Made by a program: the position numbers and the translations under genes | Assembly (NCBI RefSeq): GCF_011927955.1 | Contig: NZ_JAATJN010000001.1 | Coordinates: 1,116,001-1,180,000, forward strand | Direction of reading: 5' to 3' | Length of the DNA stretch: 64,000 nucleotides | From: Brevibacterium marinum | Lineage (GTDB): Bacteria; Actinomycetota; Actinomycetes; Actinomycetales; Brevibacteriaceae | The notes under the pieces: model-generated | The model's database searches: none | Seen by the model: the letters and a program-made list of their open reading frames with translations, nothing else | What the model was told of the DNA's origin: nothing | Part shown: piece after piece, positions 8,274 to 17,784 of the stretch | Layout: every line of letters begins with the position of its first letter | Numbering within the stretch: the first letter of the stretch is position 1

Positions 8274-9905
8274 ATGAAACGTCGAACTGGTGCAAAGGCA
8301 GTGGCCATCGCCGCTGCCGGCGCTCTGCTACTCTCGGCATGCTCGACCTCGACCACAGGTGAAGACGGCGACGGTGGCGGCGAATCCCTCACAGTGGGTA
8401 CCACGGACAAGGTGGTCGCGCTCGACCCGGCCGGTGCCTATGACAATGGAAGCTCTCTCGTCGAACAGCAGGTCTACCCCTTCCTCCTCGCCTACAAGCC
8501 GGGCACCGCCGAACTCAACCCCTCCATCGCGGAGTCGGCGGACTTCAGCGAACCGAACAAGTACGAGGTCAAGCTCAAGGAGGGAATGAAGTTCGCCAAC
8601 GGAAACGACCTGACCTCCTCAGATGTGAAGTTCTCGTTCGAACGACAGCTGAAGATCCAGGATCCGAACGGACCGTCGTCCCTCCTCGGCGGGCTGGAAT
8701 CGGTGGAGACTCCCGATGAGTCCACGGTCATCTTCAACCTCAAGCGCAAGAACGACCAGACCTGGCCGGGAGTCCTGGCCAGCGCTGCGGGACCGATCGT
8801 CGATGAGGACGTGTTCGAACCCGACAAGATCACGGAGAATCAGACGATCGTCGACGGCGAGGCCTTCGCCGGTCCCTACACGATCGCCGGATTCGATTTC
8901 AATAAACTGATCACGTACAAGTCCTACGACGGCTACGAGGGCTACCTGGAGCCGGCGAAGACCGACACCGTGCAGATGAAGTACTTCTCCGATGCCAACA
9001 ACATGAAGCTCGATGTCCAAGAGGGCAAGATCGACGTGGCCTGGCGTTCGCTCTCGGCCACTGACATCGAGAGCCTCGGCGAGAAGGAGGACCTCACGGT
9101 CCACAAGGGTCCTGGCGGCGAGATCCGCTACATCGTCTACAACATGGACACGATGCCCTTCGGCGCGAAGACGGACGAGGCCGATGAGGACAAGGCCCTG
9201 GCCGTGCGCCAGGCCATGGCCGATTCGGTCGACCGACAGGCGATCGCCTCGCAGGTCTACAAGGACACCTTCACTCCGCTGTACTCGCATGTGCCCGAGG
9301 GTCTGCCGGGCGCCGCGGATCCGCTGAAGTCGGAATACGGTGACGGTCAGGGCGGGCCCGACGTCGACAAGGCCAAGAAGGCCCTCGAGGACGCCGGCGT
9401 CGAGACCCCGGTCGAGCTCAACCTGCAGTACAACCCCGACCACTACGGGCCGTCCTCGGGTGACGAGTACGCCCTGGTCAAGGATCAGCTGGACAAGACC
9501 GGCCTGTTCAAGGTGAACCTTCAGTCAACCGAGTGGGTGCAGTACAACAAGGACCGCACCGCCGATGCCTACCCGATGTACCAGCTGGGCTGGTTCCCGG
9601 ACTACTCGGACGCGGACAACTACCTGGTTCCCTTCTTCTATGACACTGACAAGACCCCGAGCTTCCTGGGCAATCACTACCGTGACAAGACGATGAACAA
9701 GGAACTGAACGCTCAGTCCTCCATCGACGACAAGGGAAAGCGTTCGGAGGCGCTGAAGAAGATCCAAGGCCAGCTCGCCGAGCAGCTGCCGACCCTGCCG
9801 CTGCTCCAGGGCAGCCAGATCGCGGTGTCCGGCAAGGACGTCAAGGGAGTCGACGACACCCTCGACCCCGCGTTCCAGTTCCGGTTGGCGCTGCTGAGCA
9901 AGTGA
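8274..9905 (+). CDS. Peptide ABC transporter substrate-binding lipoprotein (SBP family 5)
   Basis: The 543-residue product has a lipoprotein signal peptide (MKRRTGAKAVAIAAAGALL) with lipobox LLSAC, so Cys near residue 24 is lipidated and the protein sits on the outer face of the membrane. The mature part follows the oligopeptide/dipeptide-binding fold: LTVGTTDKVVALDPAGAYD, YEVKLKEGMKFANGNDLTSSDV, AVRQAMADSVDRQAIASQVY, and PMYQLGWFPDYSDADNYLVP late. ATG 8274 is chosen over in-frame ATG 8259 because AAGGAA lies 4 nt before it. It is the first gene of an importer with two permeases and a fused ATPase. Peptide is the likely substrate class, but SBP5 proteins also bind nickel or opines. Confidence 0.92.
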   Translation: MKRRTGAKAVAIAAAGALLLSACSTSTTGEDGDGGGESLTVGTTDKVVALDPAGAYDNGSSLVEQQVYPFLLAYKPGTAELNPSIAESADFSEPNKYEVKLKEGMKFANGNDLTSSDVKFSFERQLKIQDPNGPSSLLGGLESVETPDESTVIFNLKRKNDQTWPGVLASAAGPIVDEDVFEPDKITENQTIVDGEAFAGPYTIAGFDFNKLITYKSYDGYEGYLEPAKTDTVQMKYFSDANNMKLDVQEGKIDVAWRSLSATDIESLGEKEDLTVHKGPGGEIRYIVYNMDTMPFGAKTDEADEDKALAVRQAMADSVDRQAIASQVYKDTFTPLYSHVPEGLPGAADPLKSEYGDGQGGPDVDKAKKALEDAGVETPVELNLQYNPDHYGPSSGDEYALVKDQLDKTGLFKVNLQSTEWVQYNKDRTADAYPMYQLGWFPDYSDADNYLVPFFYDTDKTPSFLGNHYRDKTMNKELNAQSSIDDKGKRSEALKKIQGQLAEQLPTLPLLQGSQIAVSGKDVKGVDDTLDPAFQFRLALLSK

Positions 9906-10247
9906 GCCCCGCAGAGCAGATGAGACCGCGAACCACACGCGTCTCAGCCGACGCCGGAATGCGCACACTCGAGCCCGGAGCGCGCACAGGCGGGGCCGGT
10001 CGCACGACCGAAGCCGGAGTGCGCACGGTCGAGGCCGGGCGCGCGGTCGAAATCGGATGGTCGCCGAACTGACCGCCGACACGAGGTGCAGGTGAGCCGC
10101 ACGGCCCGCCTGCGCCTCGTGGTACGGGCACACGGGCGCTGACACGATCGACGCCCGACGAAAATCAACGTCGACCGACGACAGGATCGTCGGGCGACGA
10201 AAGCGTCATCTGACGAATGCGTCGACTGACGAAATCCAAAGGAACAC
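9906..10247. repeat. Non-coding gap with degenerate GCCGGARYGCGCAC repeats and a dyad
   Basis: The 342-nt gap between the binding protein and the first permease contains near-repeats GCCGGAATGCGCACACTCGA, CCCGGAGCGCGCACAGGCGG and GCCGGAGTGCGCACGGTCGA around 9953-10034. GCCCGACGA (10154-10162) and TCGTCGGGC (10188-10196) form an inverted repeat with a 25-nt loop. Several CGACGAAA/TGACGAAT boxes follow towards the permease start. Such a gap often holds an attenuator that raises binding-protein over permease level; that is inference. No gene is supported. Confidence 0.45.
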
Positions 10248-11339
10248 ATGTCTGCAGCCATCAGCGAACCAGAGGCAGAAGCCGCCGATACTTCGGTCGC
10301 GGTGAAGAAGCCTTCGGGGGGCGGATTGGGACGCTACGTCCTCGTCCGATTCCTCCTCATCATTCCCACCATCTTCATCCTCACCACACTCGTCTTCTTC
10401 CTCATGCGGATCACCGGCGACCCGATCACCGCCTCCATGGGCGGGCGCCTGACGCAGACTCAGCTGGCCGATCGCATCCACGCCGCCGGCTACGACCGTC
10501 CGCTCCTCGTCCAGTACTTCGAATACATGGGCAATCTGCTCAAGGGTGATTTCGGCACCGCAGTCTCCGACGGGCAGCCCGTATCGAACATCCTCCTCAA
10601 CTATGGAGCCGCGACCGTCGAGCTCGTCTTCTACGCCCTCATCGTCGCCTTCATCCTCGGCATCCCTCTGGGAATGCTCGCCGCCTACCACCGGGACAAG
10701 GCCCCGGATGCCGCGCTGCGCATCCTCGCGATCCTCGGCTACGCCACCCCGGTGTTCTTCGCCGGCATGATCCTCAAGTTGATCTTCGGCGTCTTCCTGC
10801 CCATCCTGCCCATCGCGGGGCGTGGAACCACGCAGACCGAATTCATCATGTCGGGGGTGGTCTCGCCCACCCAGATCTACTTCATCGATGCGATCCGCAT
10901 CGGCAACTTCGAAGTCCTCGGCGATGTACTCGCCCACGCGGTCCTGCCCGCCATCGCCCTCGGCGTGCTCACGGCGGGAGTCTTCCTCCGACTCGTGCGC
11001 ACGAATCTCATCGGCACGCTGGGCCAGCAGTACATCGACTCGGGCCGCTCGCGCGGCATCTCCGAATACCGCCTGGTCACCAAGCACGCCTACCGTCCGG
11101 CGCTGATCCCGATCGTCACGGTCATGGGCATGCAGATCGCACTCATGCTCGCCGGCGCAGTGCTCACGGAGACGACCTTCGGCTGGCAGGGGCTCGGCTT
11201 CAAACTCGCCGAATACCTCACCGCCCGTGACTTCGTCGCCGTCCAGGGAATCGTCGTGTTCCTCGCCGTCATCGTGGCGCTGACCAACTTCCTCGTCGAC
11301 GTCATCGCCGCCTTCATCGACCCCCGAGTGAGGTACTGA
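10248..11339 (+). CDS. Peptide ABC transporter permease, DppB type
   Basis: A 363-residue inner-membrane permease with a 25-residue cytoplasmic lead. After the first helix (RYVLVRFLLIIPTIFILTTL) comes RITGDPITASMGG. The EAA loop is readable: VRTNLIGTLGQQYIDSGRSR, with GISEYRLVTKHAYRPALIPI continuing. The C-terminus, DVIAAFIDPRVRY, is typical of DppB/OppB. It pairs with the downstream permease to form the channel. CAAAGGAACAC precedes ATG 10248. Its TGA overlaps the next ATG (11339). Confidence 0.92.
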   Translation: MSAAISEPEAEAADTSVAVKKPSGGGLGRYVLVRFLLIIPTIFILTTLVFFLMRITGDPITASMGGRLTQTQLADRIHAAGYDRPLLVQYFEYMGNLLKGDFGTAVSDGQPVSNILLNYGAATVELVFYALIVAFILGIPLGMLAAYHRDKAPDAALRILAILGYATPVFFAGMILKLIFGVFLPILPIAGRGTTQTEFIMSGVVSPTQIYFIDAIRIGNFEVLGDVLAHAVLPAIALGVLTAGVFLRLVRTNLIGTLGQQYIDSGRSRGISEYRLVTKHAYRPALIPIVTVMGMQIALMLAGAVLTETTFGWQGLGFKLAEYLTARDFVAVQGIVVFLAVIVALTNFLVDVIAAFIDPRVRY

Positions 11340-12367
11340 TGTCCACTCCAGACAACACGTCGTCGGCTCGCGACGACAAGGCCAAGCAGTCCTGGTTCAG
11401 CCGTCTCCCGGTCGTGTCCCACCTGCGGCAGTCGGTGGGACTGCAGCGGGGAATGCTCATCACGGGACTCATCCTGTGCGGCGTCGTCCTCATCTGCGCG
11501 ATCTTCGCGCCGCTCATCGCCCCCTACGGCTTCAACCAGTTGGGCACCGCCGAGGGCAATTTCGGCTCGAAAGTGGCGCCCAACGGTCAGCACATCTGGG
11601 GCACCACGGTCGGCGGATACGATGTCTTCTCCCGCGTGGTGTGGGGTGCTCAGACCGCTGTGTCCGTGATCATCGTTGCCGTGATCCTGTCGATCTTCGC
11701 CGGTGTCATCCTCGGTCTCATCTCGGGCTACCTCGGCGGCTGGCTCGATCGTATCCTCGTCGTCATCGCCGATGCGGTCTACGCGTTCCCGACCCTGCTG
11801 CTCGCGCTCGTCATGTCGATCGCGATCTCCGGCGGCCAGTCGAGTGCATGGGGCGGCATCGCCGCTGCCGCGTTCTCGATCACCGTGGTCTTCATTCCGC
11901 AGTACTTCCGCGTCGTCCGCGCGGAGACCCTGCGACTCAAGGCGGAGCCCTTCGTCGAGTCCGCGATCGTGCTCGGTGCCTCGAAGACACGGATCATCTC
12001 GAAGCACATCTTCCGCAATGCCACACGCACGCTGCCGCTCATCTTCACCCTCAACTCGTCCGAGGCGATTCTGACTCTGGCCGGACTCGGGTTCCTGGGC
12101 TTCGGAATCGAACCCACCTCGGCGTCGGAATGGGGCTACGACCTCAACAAGGCGCTGCCCGATGTGACCAGCGGTGTGTGGTGGACCTCGGTGTATCCGG
12201 GTTTGGCGATCGTGCTCACGGTCCTGGGCATCACCCTCGTCGGTGAGTCGATGAACGACCTCAACGACCCCCGGCTGCGAGTGCGCCGCAAGGCGAAGGC
12301 GAAGGGCGCGAAAGCATCGAAGGTCGGCACCACGTCGAGCGGCAACGAGACCGCGGAGGCCAAGTGA
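11339..12367 (+). CDS. Peptide ABC transporter permease, DppC type
   Basis: A 342-residue permease with about six helices. DppC features include IFAPLIAPYGFNQLG in the N-terminal periplasmic stretch, HIWGTTVGGYDVFSRVVWGA, and the EAA loop FFRVVRAETLRLKAEPFVES (read as YFRVVRAETL) continuing AIVLGASKTRIISKHIFRN. The C-terminus NDLNDPRLRVRRKAKAKGAK is rich in Lys/Ala. ATG 11339 overlaps the stop of the upstream permease, and the stop overlaps the ATPase start, so the three genes are translationally coupled. Confidence 0.92.
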   Translation: MSTPDNTSSARDDKAKQSWFSRLPVVSHLRQSVGLQRGMLITGLILCGVVLICAIFAPLIAPYGFNQLGTAEGNFGSKVAPNGQHIWGTTVGGYDVFSRVVWGAQTAVSVIIVAVILSIFAGVILGLISGYLGGWLDRILVVIADAVYAFPTLLLALVMSIAISGGQSSAWGGIAAAAFSITVVFIPQYFRVVRAETLRLKAEPFVESAIVLGASKTRIISKHIFRNATRTLPLIFTLNSSEAILTLAGLGFLGFGIEPTSASEWGYDLNKALPDVTSGVWWTSVYPGLAIVLTVLGITLVGESMNDLNDPRLRVRRKAKAKGAKASKVGTTSSGNETAEAK

Positions 12368-14130
12368 TGAGTGAGAACATGAATCCAGACAGCTCTGCGA
12401 AGAGCATCCTCGACGTCGACGGGCTCGACGTCACCTTCTCCACCGACGGCGGCGACGTCCACGCGGTCAAGGACGTGACCCTGTCGGTCACCCCCGGCGA
12501 GGTGCTCGCGATCGTCGGCGAATCCGGCTCCGGCAAGACGGTGACTGCGCGCAGCATCCTCGGGCTCCTTCCCGATACTGCGCAGCGTTCGGGCGCGGTG
12601 ATCGTCTCGGGCAAGGACGTCCTCAGCGTCTCCGGCGATCAGCTGCGCCAAATGCGCGGAAGCGATGTGTCGATGGTCTTTCAGGAGCCCTCGACCGCGC
12701 TCAATCCCGTCTACACGGTGGGGTGGCAGATCGCCGAGGGGCTGCGCGCCCATCACAGGCGAGCGGGCAGGGCCGAACTCAAGGCCAAGGTCATCGCGGC
12801 GATGGAGCAGGTCGGGATCCCCGATGCGAAGAACCGCTTCGACCACTTCCCGCACCAGTTCTCCGGCGGCCAGAAGCAGCGCATCGTCATCGCCATGGCC
12901 CTGGCGCTCGGTGCTAAGCTGATCGTCGCCGACGAGCCGACGACGGCACTCGACGTCACCGTTCAGGCCGAGATCCTCGATCTGCTGCGGGAGCTGCGTG
13001 ATGAGACGGGAACCGCGATCGTGCTCATCACCCACAACATGGGCGTCGTGGCCGACCTCGCCGATCGGGTCGCAGTGATGTACCGCGGCGACCTCATCGA
13101 GGTCTCGCCGGTTGAGCAGCTCTTCAGCGATCCGAAGGAGCAGTACACCCGCGACCTCCTCGGCGCCGTTCCACGACTCGGGTCGACCGTCGCCGGCAGT
13201 CGTAAGGCCGCCGCGAAGCAGCGGGCCGAGTCCGAGGCCGCCGAACCCGACTCCGGCCAGCCGCGGAGCCCCGATTCCGGTCAGCCGCGCAGCGAACGGG
13301 AGTCCGTCGTCGTCGCGCGTGGCCTCGACATCGTCTACCCGGGAGGGCTCAGGAGGCCGGACTTCCAGGCGGTGAATTCCGTGAGCTTCGACATCAGAGC
13401 CGGCGAGGTCTACGGTCTGGTCGGCGAATCCGGCTCGGGCAAGACCACGATCGGGCGGGCCATCGCGGGCCTGACCAGGGCCAGTGGCGGCAGTCTCGAG
13501 GTGCTCGGGCACGAGATGGTCGGTTTCAAAGAGCGCGCGTTCTCCCGGATCCGGCGGCGGATCGGATTCGTGTTCCAGGACCCGGCGGCCTCATTCAACC
13601 CGCACCTGACGATCGGCGAGTGTGTCGCGGAGCCGTTCGCCATCCACCGGCGTGAGATGGGTCCGAAGGACCGCGAGAAGCGGGTGCTCGAACTGCTCGA
13701 CTCCGTGCAGCTGCCCAGCGCCTATGCCGCCAGGTACCCGCACGAACTCTCGGGCGGACAGCGGCAGAGGGCCTCGCTGGCCCGCGGTCTGGCGCTCGAT
13801 CCGGAGCTGCTGATCGCCGATGAGCCGACCTCGGCGCTCGACGTATCGGTGCAGGCCAAGGTGCTCGAGCTGTTCGTCGATCTGCAGAACAGGTTCGACT
13901 TCGCAGCCCTGTTCATCAGTCACGACCTGGCCGTCGTCGACATGCTCTCCGATCGCATCGGCGTCCTCTTCCAGGGCGAGCTGCTGGAGGAGGGTACGGG
14001 GGAGAAGGTCCTCGGTGCGCCGAACAGCGACTACACGAAGCGGCTCATCGCCTCCCTGCCGGTGCCCGACCCCGCCGAGCAGGCCAAGCGCCGCGAACTC
14101 GCCCGCGGCCTGCGGACAACGGCCGGCTGA
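12367..14130 (+). CDS. Dipeptide ABC transporter ATP-binding protein, DppD-DppF fusion
   Basis: The 587-residue protein has two full ABC ATPase domains. The first (about residues 12-260) has Walker A GESGSGKT, signature FSGGQKQR and Walker B LIVADEPTTALD. The second (about 315-570) has GESGSGKT, LSGGQRQR and LLIADEPTSALD. The linker contains a short repeat, DSGQPRS-PDSGQPRS. It powers import by the two upstream permeases. The start is ATG 12367, overlapping the last base of the preceding TGA; GTG 12364 would give one extra residue. DppD-DppF fusions are common in Actinobacteria. A terminator-like dyad follows (14162-14224). Confidence 0.93.
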   Translation: MSENMNPDSSAKSILDVDGLDVTFSTDGGDVHAVKDVTLSVTPGEVLAIVGESGSGKTVTARSILGLLPDTAQRSGAVIVSGKDVLSVSGDQLRQMRGSDVSMVFQEPSTALNPVYTVGWQIAEGLRAHHRRAGRAELKAKVIAAMEQVGIPDAKNRFDHFPHQFSGGQKQRIVIAMALALGAKLIVADEPTTALDVTVQAEILDLLRELRDETGTAIVLITHNMGVVADLADRVAVMYRGDLIEVSPVEQLFSDPKEQYTRDLLGAVPRLGSTVAGSRKAAAKQRAESEAAEPDSGQPRSPDSGQPRSERESVVVARGLDIVYPGGLRRPDFQAVNSVSFDIRAGEVYGLVGESGSGKTTIGRAIAGLTRASGGSLEVLGHEMVGFKERAFSRIRRRIGFVFQDPAASFNPHLTIGECVAEPFAIHRREMGPKDREKRVLELLDSVQLPSAYAARYPHELSGGQRQRASLARGLALDPELLIADEPTSALDVSVQAKVLELFVDLQNRFDFAALFISHDLAVVDMLSDRIGVLFQGELLEEGTGEKVLGAPNSDYTKRLIASLPVPDPAEQAKRRELARGLRTTAG

Positions 14131-14161
14131 GGCTGTGTGCGCAGAATTGCTGTCACGCTTC

Positions 14162-14224
14162 CTGTCCCATCGTGGTGGCTCTGTGCCGAAAGAAATTCGA
14201 ATCAGGGCCACCACGATGGAACAG
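14162..14224. terminator. Long dyad between convergent genes
   Basis: CCATCGTGGTGGC and its exact complement form the inner stem, and CTGT...ACAG extends it with one mismatch. The loop is about 20 nt. The element sits between the ABC ATPase gene and the small minus-strand gene that converges on it. Confidence 0.6.
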
Positions 14225-14236
14225 AACCGACAGCGG

Positions 14237-14470
14237 TCATGCCCTCGCTCGGCGATCGCGAAATCGTTTGACTCCCGCCGAAATTGCGCCAGCAACGACC
14301 AGGAGGATCCCCAGCGCGGCGATGGGCATACCCACGAGGAGAAGAATTCCGGCTCCGATGTCGGCGTTGCCGGGCTCACCGGTAAAGGTGTTGAGATACC
14401 AGCCTAGAATCCACGAGACAACACCGATCGCGGTGATGATGAGCCCGCTAACCCACGTCAGCTTCGTCAT
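14237..14470 (-). CDS. Small two-helix membrane protein of unknown function
   Basis: A 77-residue protein with two predicted membrane helices, LTWVSGLIITAIGVVSWILG and AGILLLVGMPIAALGILLVV, joined by a short polar loop (YLNTFTGEPGNADI). It ends in a positively charged tail, KRFRDRRARA. I do not recognise a family. AAAGGACGACC just before the ATG is a good ribosome-binding site and supports a real gene. It is read towards the ABC operon, and the TetR gene lies upstream on the same strand with a gap of 70 nt, so the two may be cotranscribed. Confidence 0.7.
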   Translation of the reverse strand: MTKLTWVSGLIITAIGVVSWILGWYLNTFTGEPGNADIGAGILLLVGMPIAALGILLVVAGAISAGVKRFRDRRARA

Positions 14471-14540
14471 GGTCGTCCTTTCGAGCTTCCTCGACGAGCG
14501 CTATTTTCGCCGCGCCGACCCGAGTACACCCAGTGCTGGG

Positions 14541-15200
14541 TCACTTTCCGTCGGAGATGAAGTCGAGCATGCCTGCCTGGTTGACCGGCAGTGCCAGCAG
14601 ACGGTCGAGCTGTTCGGCGCTGGGGTCGATGCCGAGGATGCGCAGAGAATACTGTGTGAAATCGCGTTCGATGTCGTCCGGCGTGAGGTCGCCGCTGGGG
14701 CGGTACCAGAGCGAGAGCGAATTGCAGATCGAGTGGATCGCACGTGTGGCAAGCTGTGCGCTGTCGACCCTGAACGCTCCCGAGTCGATGCCGGATTGGA
14801 CGATCTCGCCCATGATGTCTCGTGCTTCGCGCTGCAGGTCCTTGACCCGGTCGTCGTTGTCACCGGTCAGTCGTTCGGTGTCACGCAGGAGCACGGTCGA
14901 CACCGAGACATTTTCCATGCGGTAGCGCGAGAGGTAGCGCACGGCAGCGGCCAGCTGGTCGGTGGGATCATCGCCCACCTCGGCGATGACGGCGCGACTG
15001 TGCTCGATGTACCAGGAATATGCCGTGTGCACGAGTTCGTACAGGGCTTCCTGCTTGGACGGGAAGTAGTAGTAGAGTGCGGACAGGCTCAGTCCGGCGG
15101 TCTGCGCGATATCGCGGATGGAGGCACCGTCGAACCCCTTGGAGGCGAAGGTGTCTCGAGCCGAGCGGAGGATGTTGTTGCGGCCGTTGGTTGATCGCAC
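14541..15200 (-). CDS. TetR/AcrR family transcriptional regulator
   Basis: The 219-residue product starts VRSTNGRNNILRSARDTFAS, followed by the HTH KGFDGASIRDIAQTAGLSLS and ALYYYFPSKQEALYELVHTA. The C-terminal domain contains NSLSLWYRPSGDLTPDDIER, which resembles TetR repressors of acyl-CoA or fatty-acid genes; this is a weak hint only. GTG 15200 is chosen because AAGGAG lies 10 nt upstream. A longer in-frame reading to 15461 has poor coding character. The gene lies downstream of the decarboxylase on the same strand (208-nt gap), so a functional link is possible but unproven. Confidence 0.85.
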   Translation of the reverse strand: MRSTNGRNNILRSARDTFASKGFDGASIRDIAQTAGLSLSALYYYFPSKQEALYELVHTAYSWYIEHSRAVIAEVGDDPTDQLAAAVRYLSRYRMENVSVSTVLLRDTERLTGDNDDRVKDLQREARDIMGEIVQSGIDSGAFRVDSAQLATRAIHSICNSLSLWYRPSGDLTPDDIERDFTQYSLRILGIDPSAEQLDRLLALPVNQAGMLDFISDGK

Positions 15201-15408
15201 GGTGCTTGCACTCCTTGGCGGTCGGATATCGAACAATCTTTCACTTGCCAATCGACAATACATGACGTTGGCGCGCGAAGCGTCGTTTCGGTCGGCAAAT
15301 GAGCTGTACCGGTGGTTTCTCTGTGATGTCGCCGTTGCGCAGAGCGTGAAGTGCAGTGCTGGCAGCAACGGGCCTGCTTGGACTCGATGGGGGACGGGTC
15401 CCCGACGA

Positions 15409-16842
15409 TCACGCGTGTTCGAGGGCGTCAGCGACGGCCCCAACAGCCTGCGAGATGTCATCGTCAGTGCTTTGCCAGTTGACGACGGAGATTCTCATGA
15501 CGCGTTTGCCCTGCCAATCAGTACCGCCGAACCAGGCGGTTCCGTCACTCTGCAGTCGATCGATAACCGGTTCTGTGCGAGCATCGTGGTGACCATCTTG
15601 ACTGCGGAACCGGACGAGGCCTTGGTTGATGACAGGGTCGACAAGCAGTTCGGCCGAAGGCAGATCTCCGATCTCGCCTGCAAGTCGTCGTGCAAGCCGA
15701 CACGTGCGCTCGACGATCTCTGTGATGCCGACCCGACCAAGTGCACGGATGGTTGCGTAGACCGGTACACCTCGAGCTCGACGCGACCATTCTGGATTCC
15801 AGTCGATCTGGTCCCGTGCCGCGTCCGGGGCGGCGTCGGCCGGGTCTTCCGAGTGGACGAGGTAGCTGGCCCGGATTGACATGGCCGCACGGTGCGCTCG
15901 TCTGTCGCGGATCACCACGACGCCATTATCGAAGGGAACGTTGAGCCATTTGTGGGCATCGGTCGTCCATGAGTCAGCATTGGTGGCCCCGTCGAGCAGA
16001 TGGCGAAAGTGCGGGCTCACTCCGGCCCATAGACCGAAGGCACCATCGATATGTACCCATGCTCCGTAGTCATGTGCGATGCGACAGGCCTCTCGAAACG
16101 GGGCGAAGCTGCCTGTGTTGATCTCGCCTGCCTGCAAGATGACAATTGATGGGCGACTGGGATCGGCGCTCAGTCGCGACTCCAGAGCTGCTGTATCAAG
16201 GAGGCCGTGATCATCGGTGCCGAGAGCGCTGATGCTTGCGGTTCCGAAGCCGAGCAGGCGGCAGGCCCGTTCAATGGAGGCATGCTGTTCTCCCGAGCAC
16301 AGAACGCGTATCTGAGGCGATCCGGCCAAGCGGTCGTATTCCGCGTCCCATCCGCGATTGTGCAGGAGATTGTTTCGAGCGGCTGCCAAAGCGGTGGCGT
16401 GGGCCATCTGCGCACCGCTGGTGAACGCGACCGACGCTTCCCGAGGCAGACCGAGCAATTGTTTGACCCATTCCCCGGCTACCTCCTCGATGACCGAGAC
16501 GGCGGGGCCGCAGGAATAGAGTGCAGCGTTCTGATCCCACGCCGTCACCATCCAATCTGCTGCGAGAGCAGCCAGGTGGCTGCCGCCGATCACCCAACCG
16601 AAGAATCGTCCACTGGTTGTGCGCAACACTCCTGGTTCTGCCTCGCGTGCGATGGTCTCGATCACCTCTTGGCTGTTGCATCCAGACTCCGGCAGCGATG
16701 TGGAGAAGCGGTCGCGCAACTCGGGAAGTGAAAGAGCTGGTGACACTTCTGCATCGTCATTGTGAGCGAGAAAATCGTTGGCCAGAGATGCTGTCAGGCC
16801 AAGCAGATGGTCGAGGTCGGTGGTCCGCATCGTTTCATCCAT
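15409..16842 (-). CDS. PLP-dependent group II amino-acid decarboxylase-like enzyme
   Basis: A 477-residue fold-type I PLP enzyme. The PLP lysine motif is TTDAHKWLNVPFDNG, and WVHIDGAFGLWAGV holds the Asp that contacts the pyridine nitrogen. TTSGRFFGWVIGGSHLAALA near residue 75 is the substrate-side motif of aromatic-L-amino-acid/2,4-diaminobutyrate decarboxylase relatives. The substrate is not assigned. ATG 16842 is preferred, with GAAGGG about 9 nt upstream; ATG 16830 is an alternative. The gene uses many A/T-ending codons (CAT, CTT, ACA, TCA, AAT) compared with its neighbours, so it may have been acquired recently. Confidence 0.82.
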   Translation of the reverse strand: MDETMRTTDLDHLLGLTASLANDFLAHNDDAEVSPALSLPELRDRFSTSLPESGCNSQEVIETIAREAEPGVLRTTSGRFFGWVIGGSHLAALAADWMVTAWDQNAALYSCGPAVSVIEEVAGEWVKQLLGLPREASVAFTSGAQMAHATALAAARNNLLHNRGWDAEYDRLAGSPQIRVLCSGEQHASIERACRLLGFGTASISALGTDDHGLLDTAALESRLSADPSRPSIVILQAGEINTGSFAPFREACRIAHDYGAWVHIDGAFGLWAGVSPHFRHLLDGATNADSWTTDAHKWLNVPFDNGVVVIRDRRAHRAAMSIRASYLVHSEDPADAAPDAARDQIDWNPEWSRRARGVPVYATIRALGRVGITEIVERTCRLARRLAGEIGDLPSAELLVDPVINQGLVRFRSQDGHHDARTEPVIDRLQSDGTAWFGGTDWQGKRVMRISVVNWQSTDDDISQAVGAVADALEHA

Positions 16843-17093
16843 CCCTCGGATCCCTTCGTGTTGGTGGTCGGTTCATTGCATCAGACTTCATTGTTGGGAA
16901 CTGGCGGTTATCGGACCTCGCAGTCAGCGTGCATCGTCGAGACATGCGTGCAGCCGAATGTGGTGCGGATCACTCTGCGAACTGGGAATGATTAACATTT
17001 CAATCAGGTTGCGCAGGATGGACCGTGCGGCAGAGGCTTGCCGCAGATCACCTGAAGCCAGCTTCACCGGACAACATCGAACAGAGGACGGAT

Positions 17094-17675
17094 ATGCTCA
17101 ACATCGCCATCATTCCCGGAACGTCGCGCCCGCAGGCGCTCAACCCGCAGGTCGTCTCCTGGGCTGAGGGGCAGCTGGCAGGCCGCGAGGATGTGCGCGC
17201 CGAGATCGTCGACTTCGGCGACTTCGATCTGCCCCTGCTCGACGAGGTGATCCCGGCCGGCGCGAACATGTACGAGAACGATCACACCAAGGCCTGGGGC
17301 GCCAAGCTCGCCGAGTTCGACGCATTCATCTTCGTCACCCCCGAATACAACCACTCGATCTCCGGTTCGCTGAAGAACGCTCTGGACTTCGTCGCGTCAG
17401 AGTTCAACCACAAGGTTGCGGGCATCGTGAACTACGGCGCCGACAAGGGTGTGCGTGCCGCTGAGCACCTGCGCCACATCCTCGCCAACTACAAACTGGC
17501 CGTCGTCCGCGACCAGGCCTCCTTCAGCCTCTTCACCGATTTCGCCGACGGTGTCTTCACGCCGACCGAGGTTTCCGCGACTCCGTTCGCATCGATGACC
17601 GAGGACCTCGTCAGCTGGGGCGAAGCACTGAAGTCCGTGCGTGAAGATGCGGATTCCGAGGACCAGGCCGCCTGA
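17094..17675 (+). CDS. NADPH-dependent FMN reductase family protein
   Basis: The 193-residue flavodoxin-like protein reads MLNIAIIPGTSRPQALNPQV at the start, matching the FMN-binding loop of the family (GSxR-type), with FVTPEYNHSISGSLKNALDF as the classic PEYN motif. GIVNYGADKGVRAAEHLRHI continues the fold. Such enzymes reduce quinones, azo dyes, chromate or free flavin using NAD(P)H; the substrate is not predictable. AGAGGACGGAT precedes the ATG. A clear terminator (17734-17768) follows, so this is a single-gene unit. Confidence 0.9.
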   Translation: MLNIAIIPGTSRPQALNPQVVSWAEGQLAGREDVRAEIVDFGDFDLPLLDEVIPAGANMYENDHTKAWGAKLAEFDAFIFVTPEYNHSISGSLKNALDFVASEFNHKVAGIVNYGADKGVRAAEHLRHILANYKLAVVRDQASFSLFTDFADGVFTPTEVSATPFASMTEDLVSWGEALKSVREDADSEDQAA

Positions 17676-17733
17676 TTCGCCGCCGCTGCACCACCCGCGG
17701 ATGACGCGGCCCTTCACCCGCGCCCGACACCGT

Positions 17734-17768
17734 CGCAGCCCGCCGATCCGAATGATCGGCGGGCTGCG
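17734..17768. terminator. Terminator hairpin after the FMN reductase gene
   Basis: CGCAGCCCGCCGATC (17734-17748) pairs perfectly with 17754-17768 across a 5-nt loop, giving a 15-bp G/C-rich stem 58 nt after the stop codon. Confidence 0.8.
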
Positions 17769-17784
17769 TCATACCCGGAGCCGA

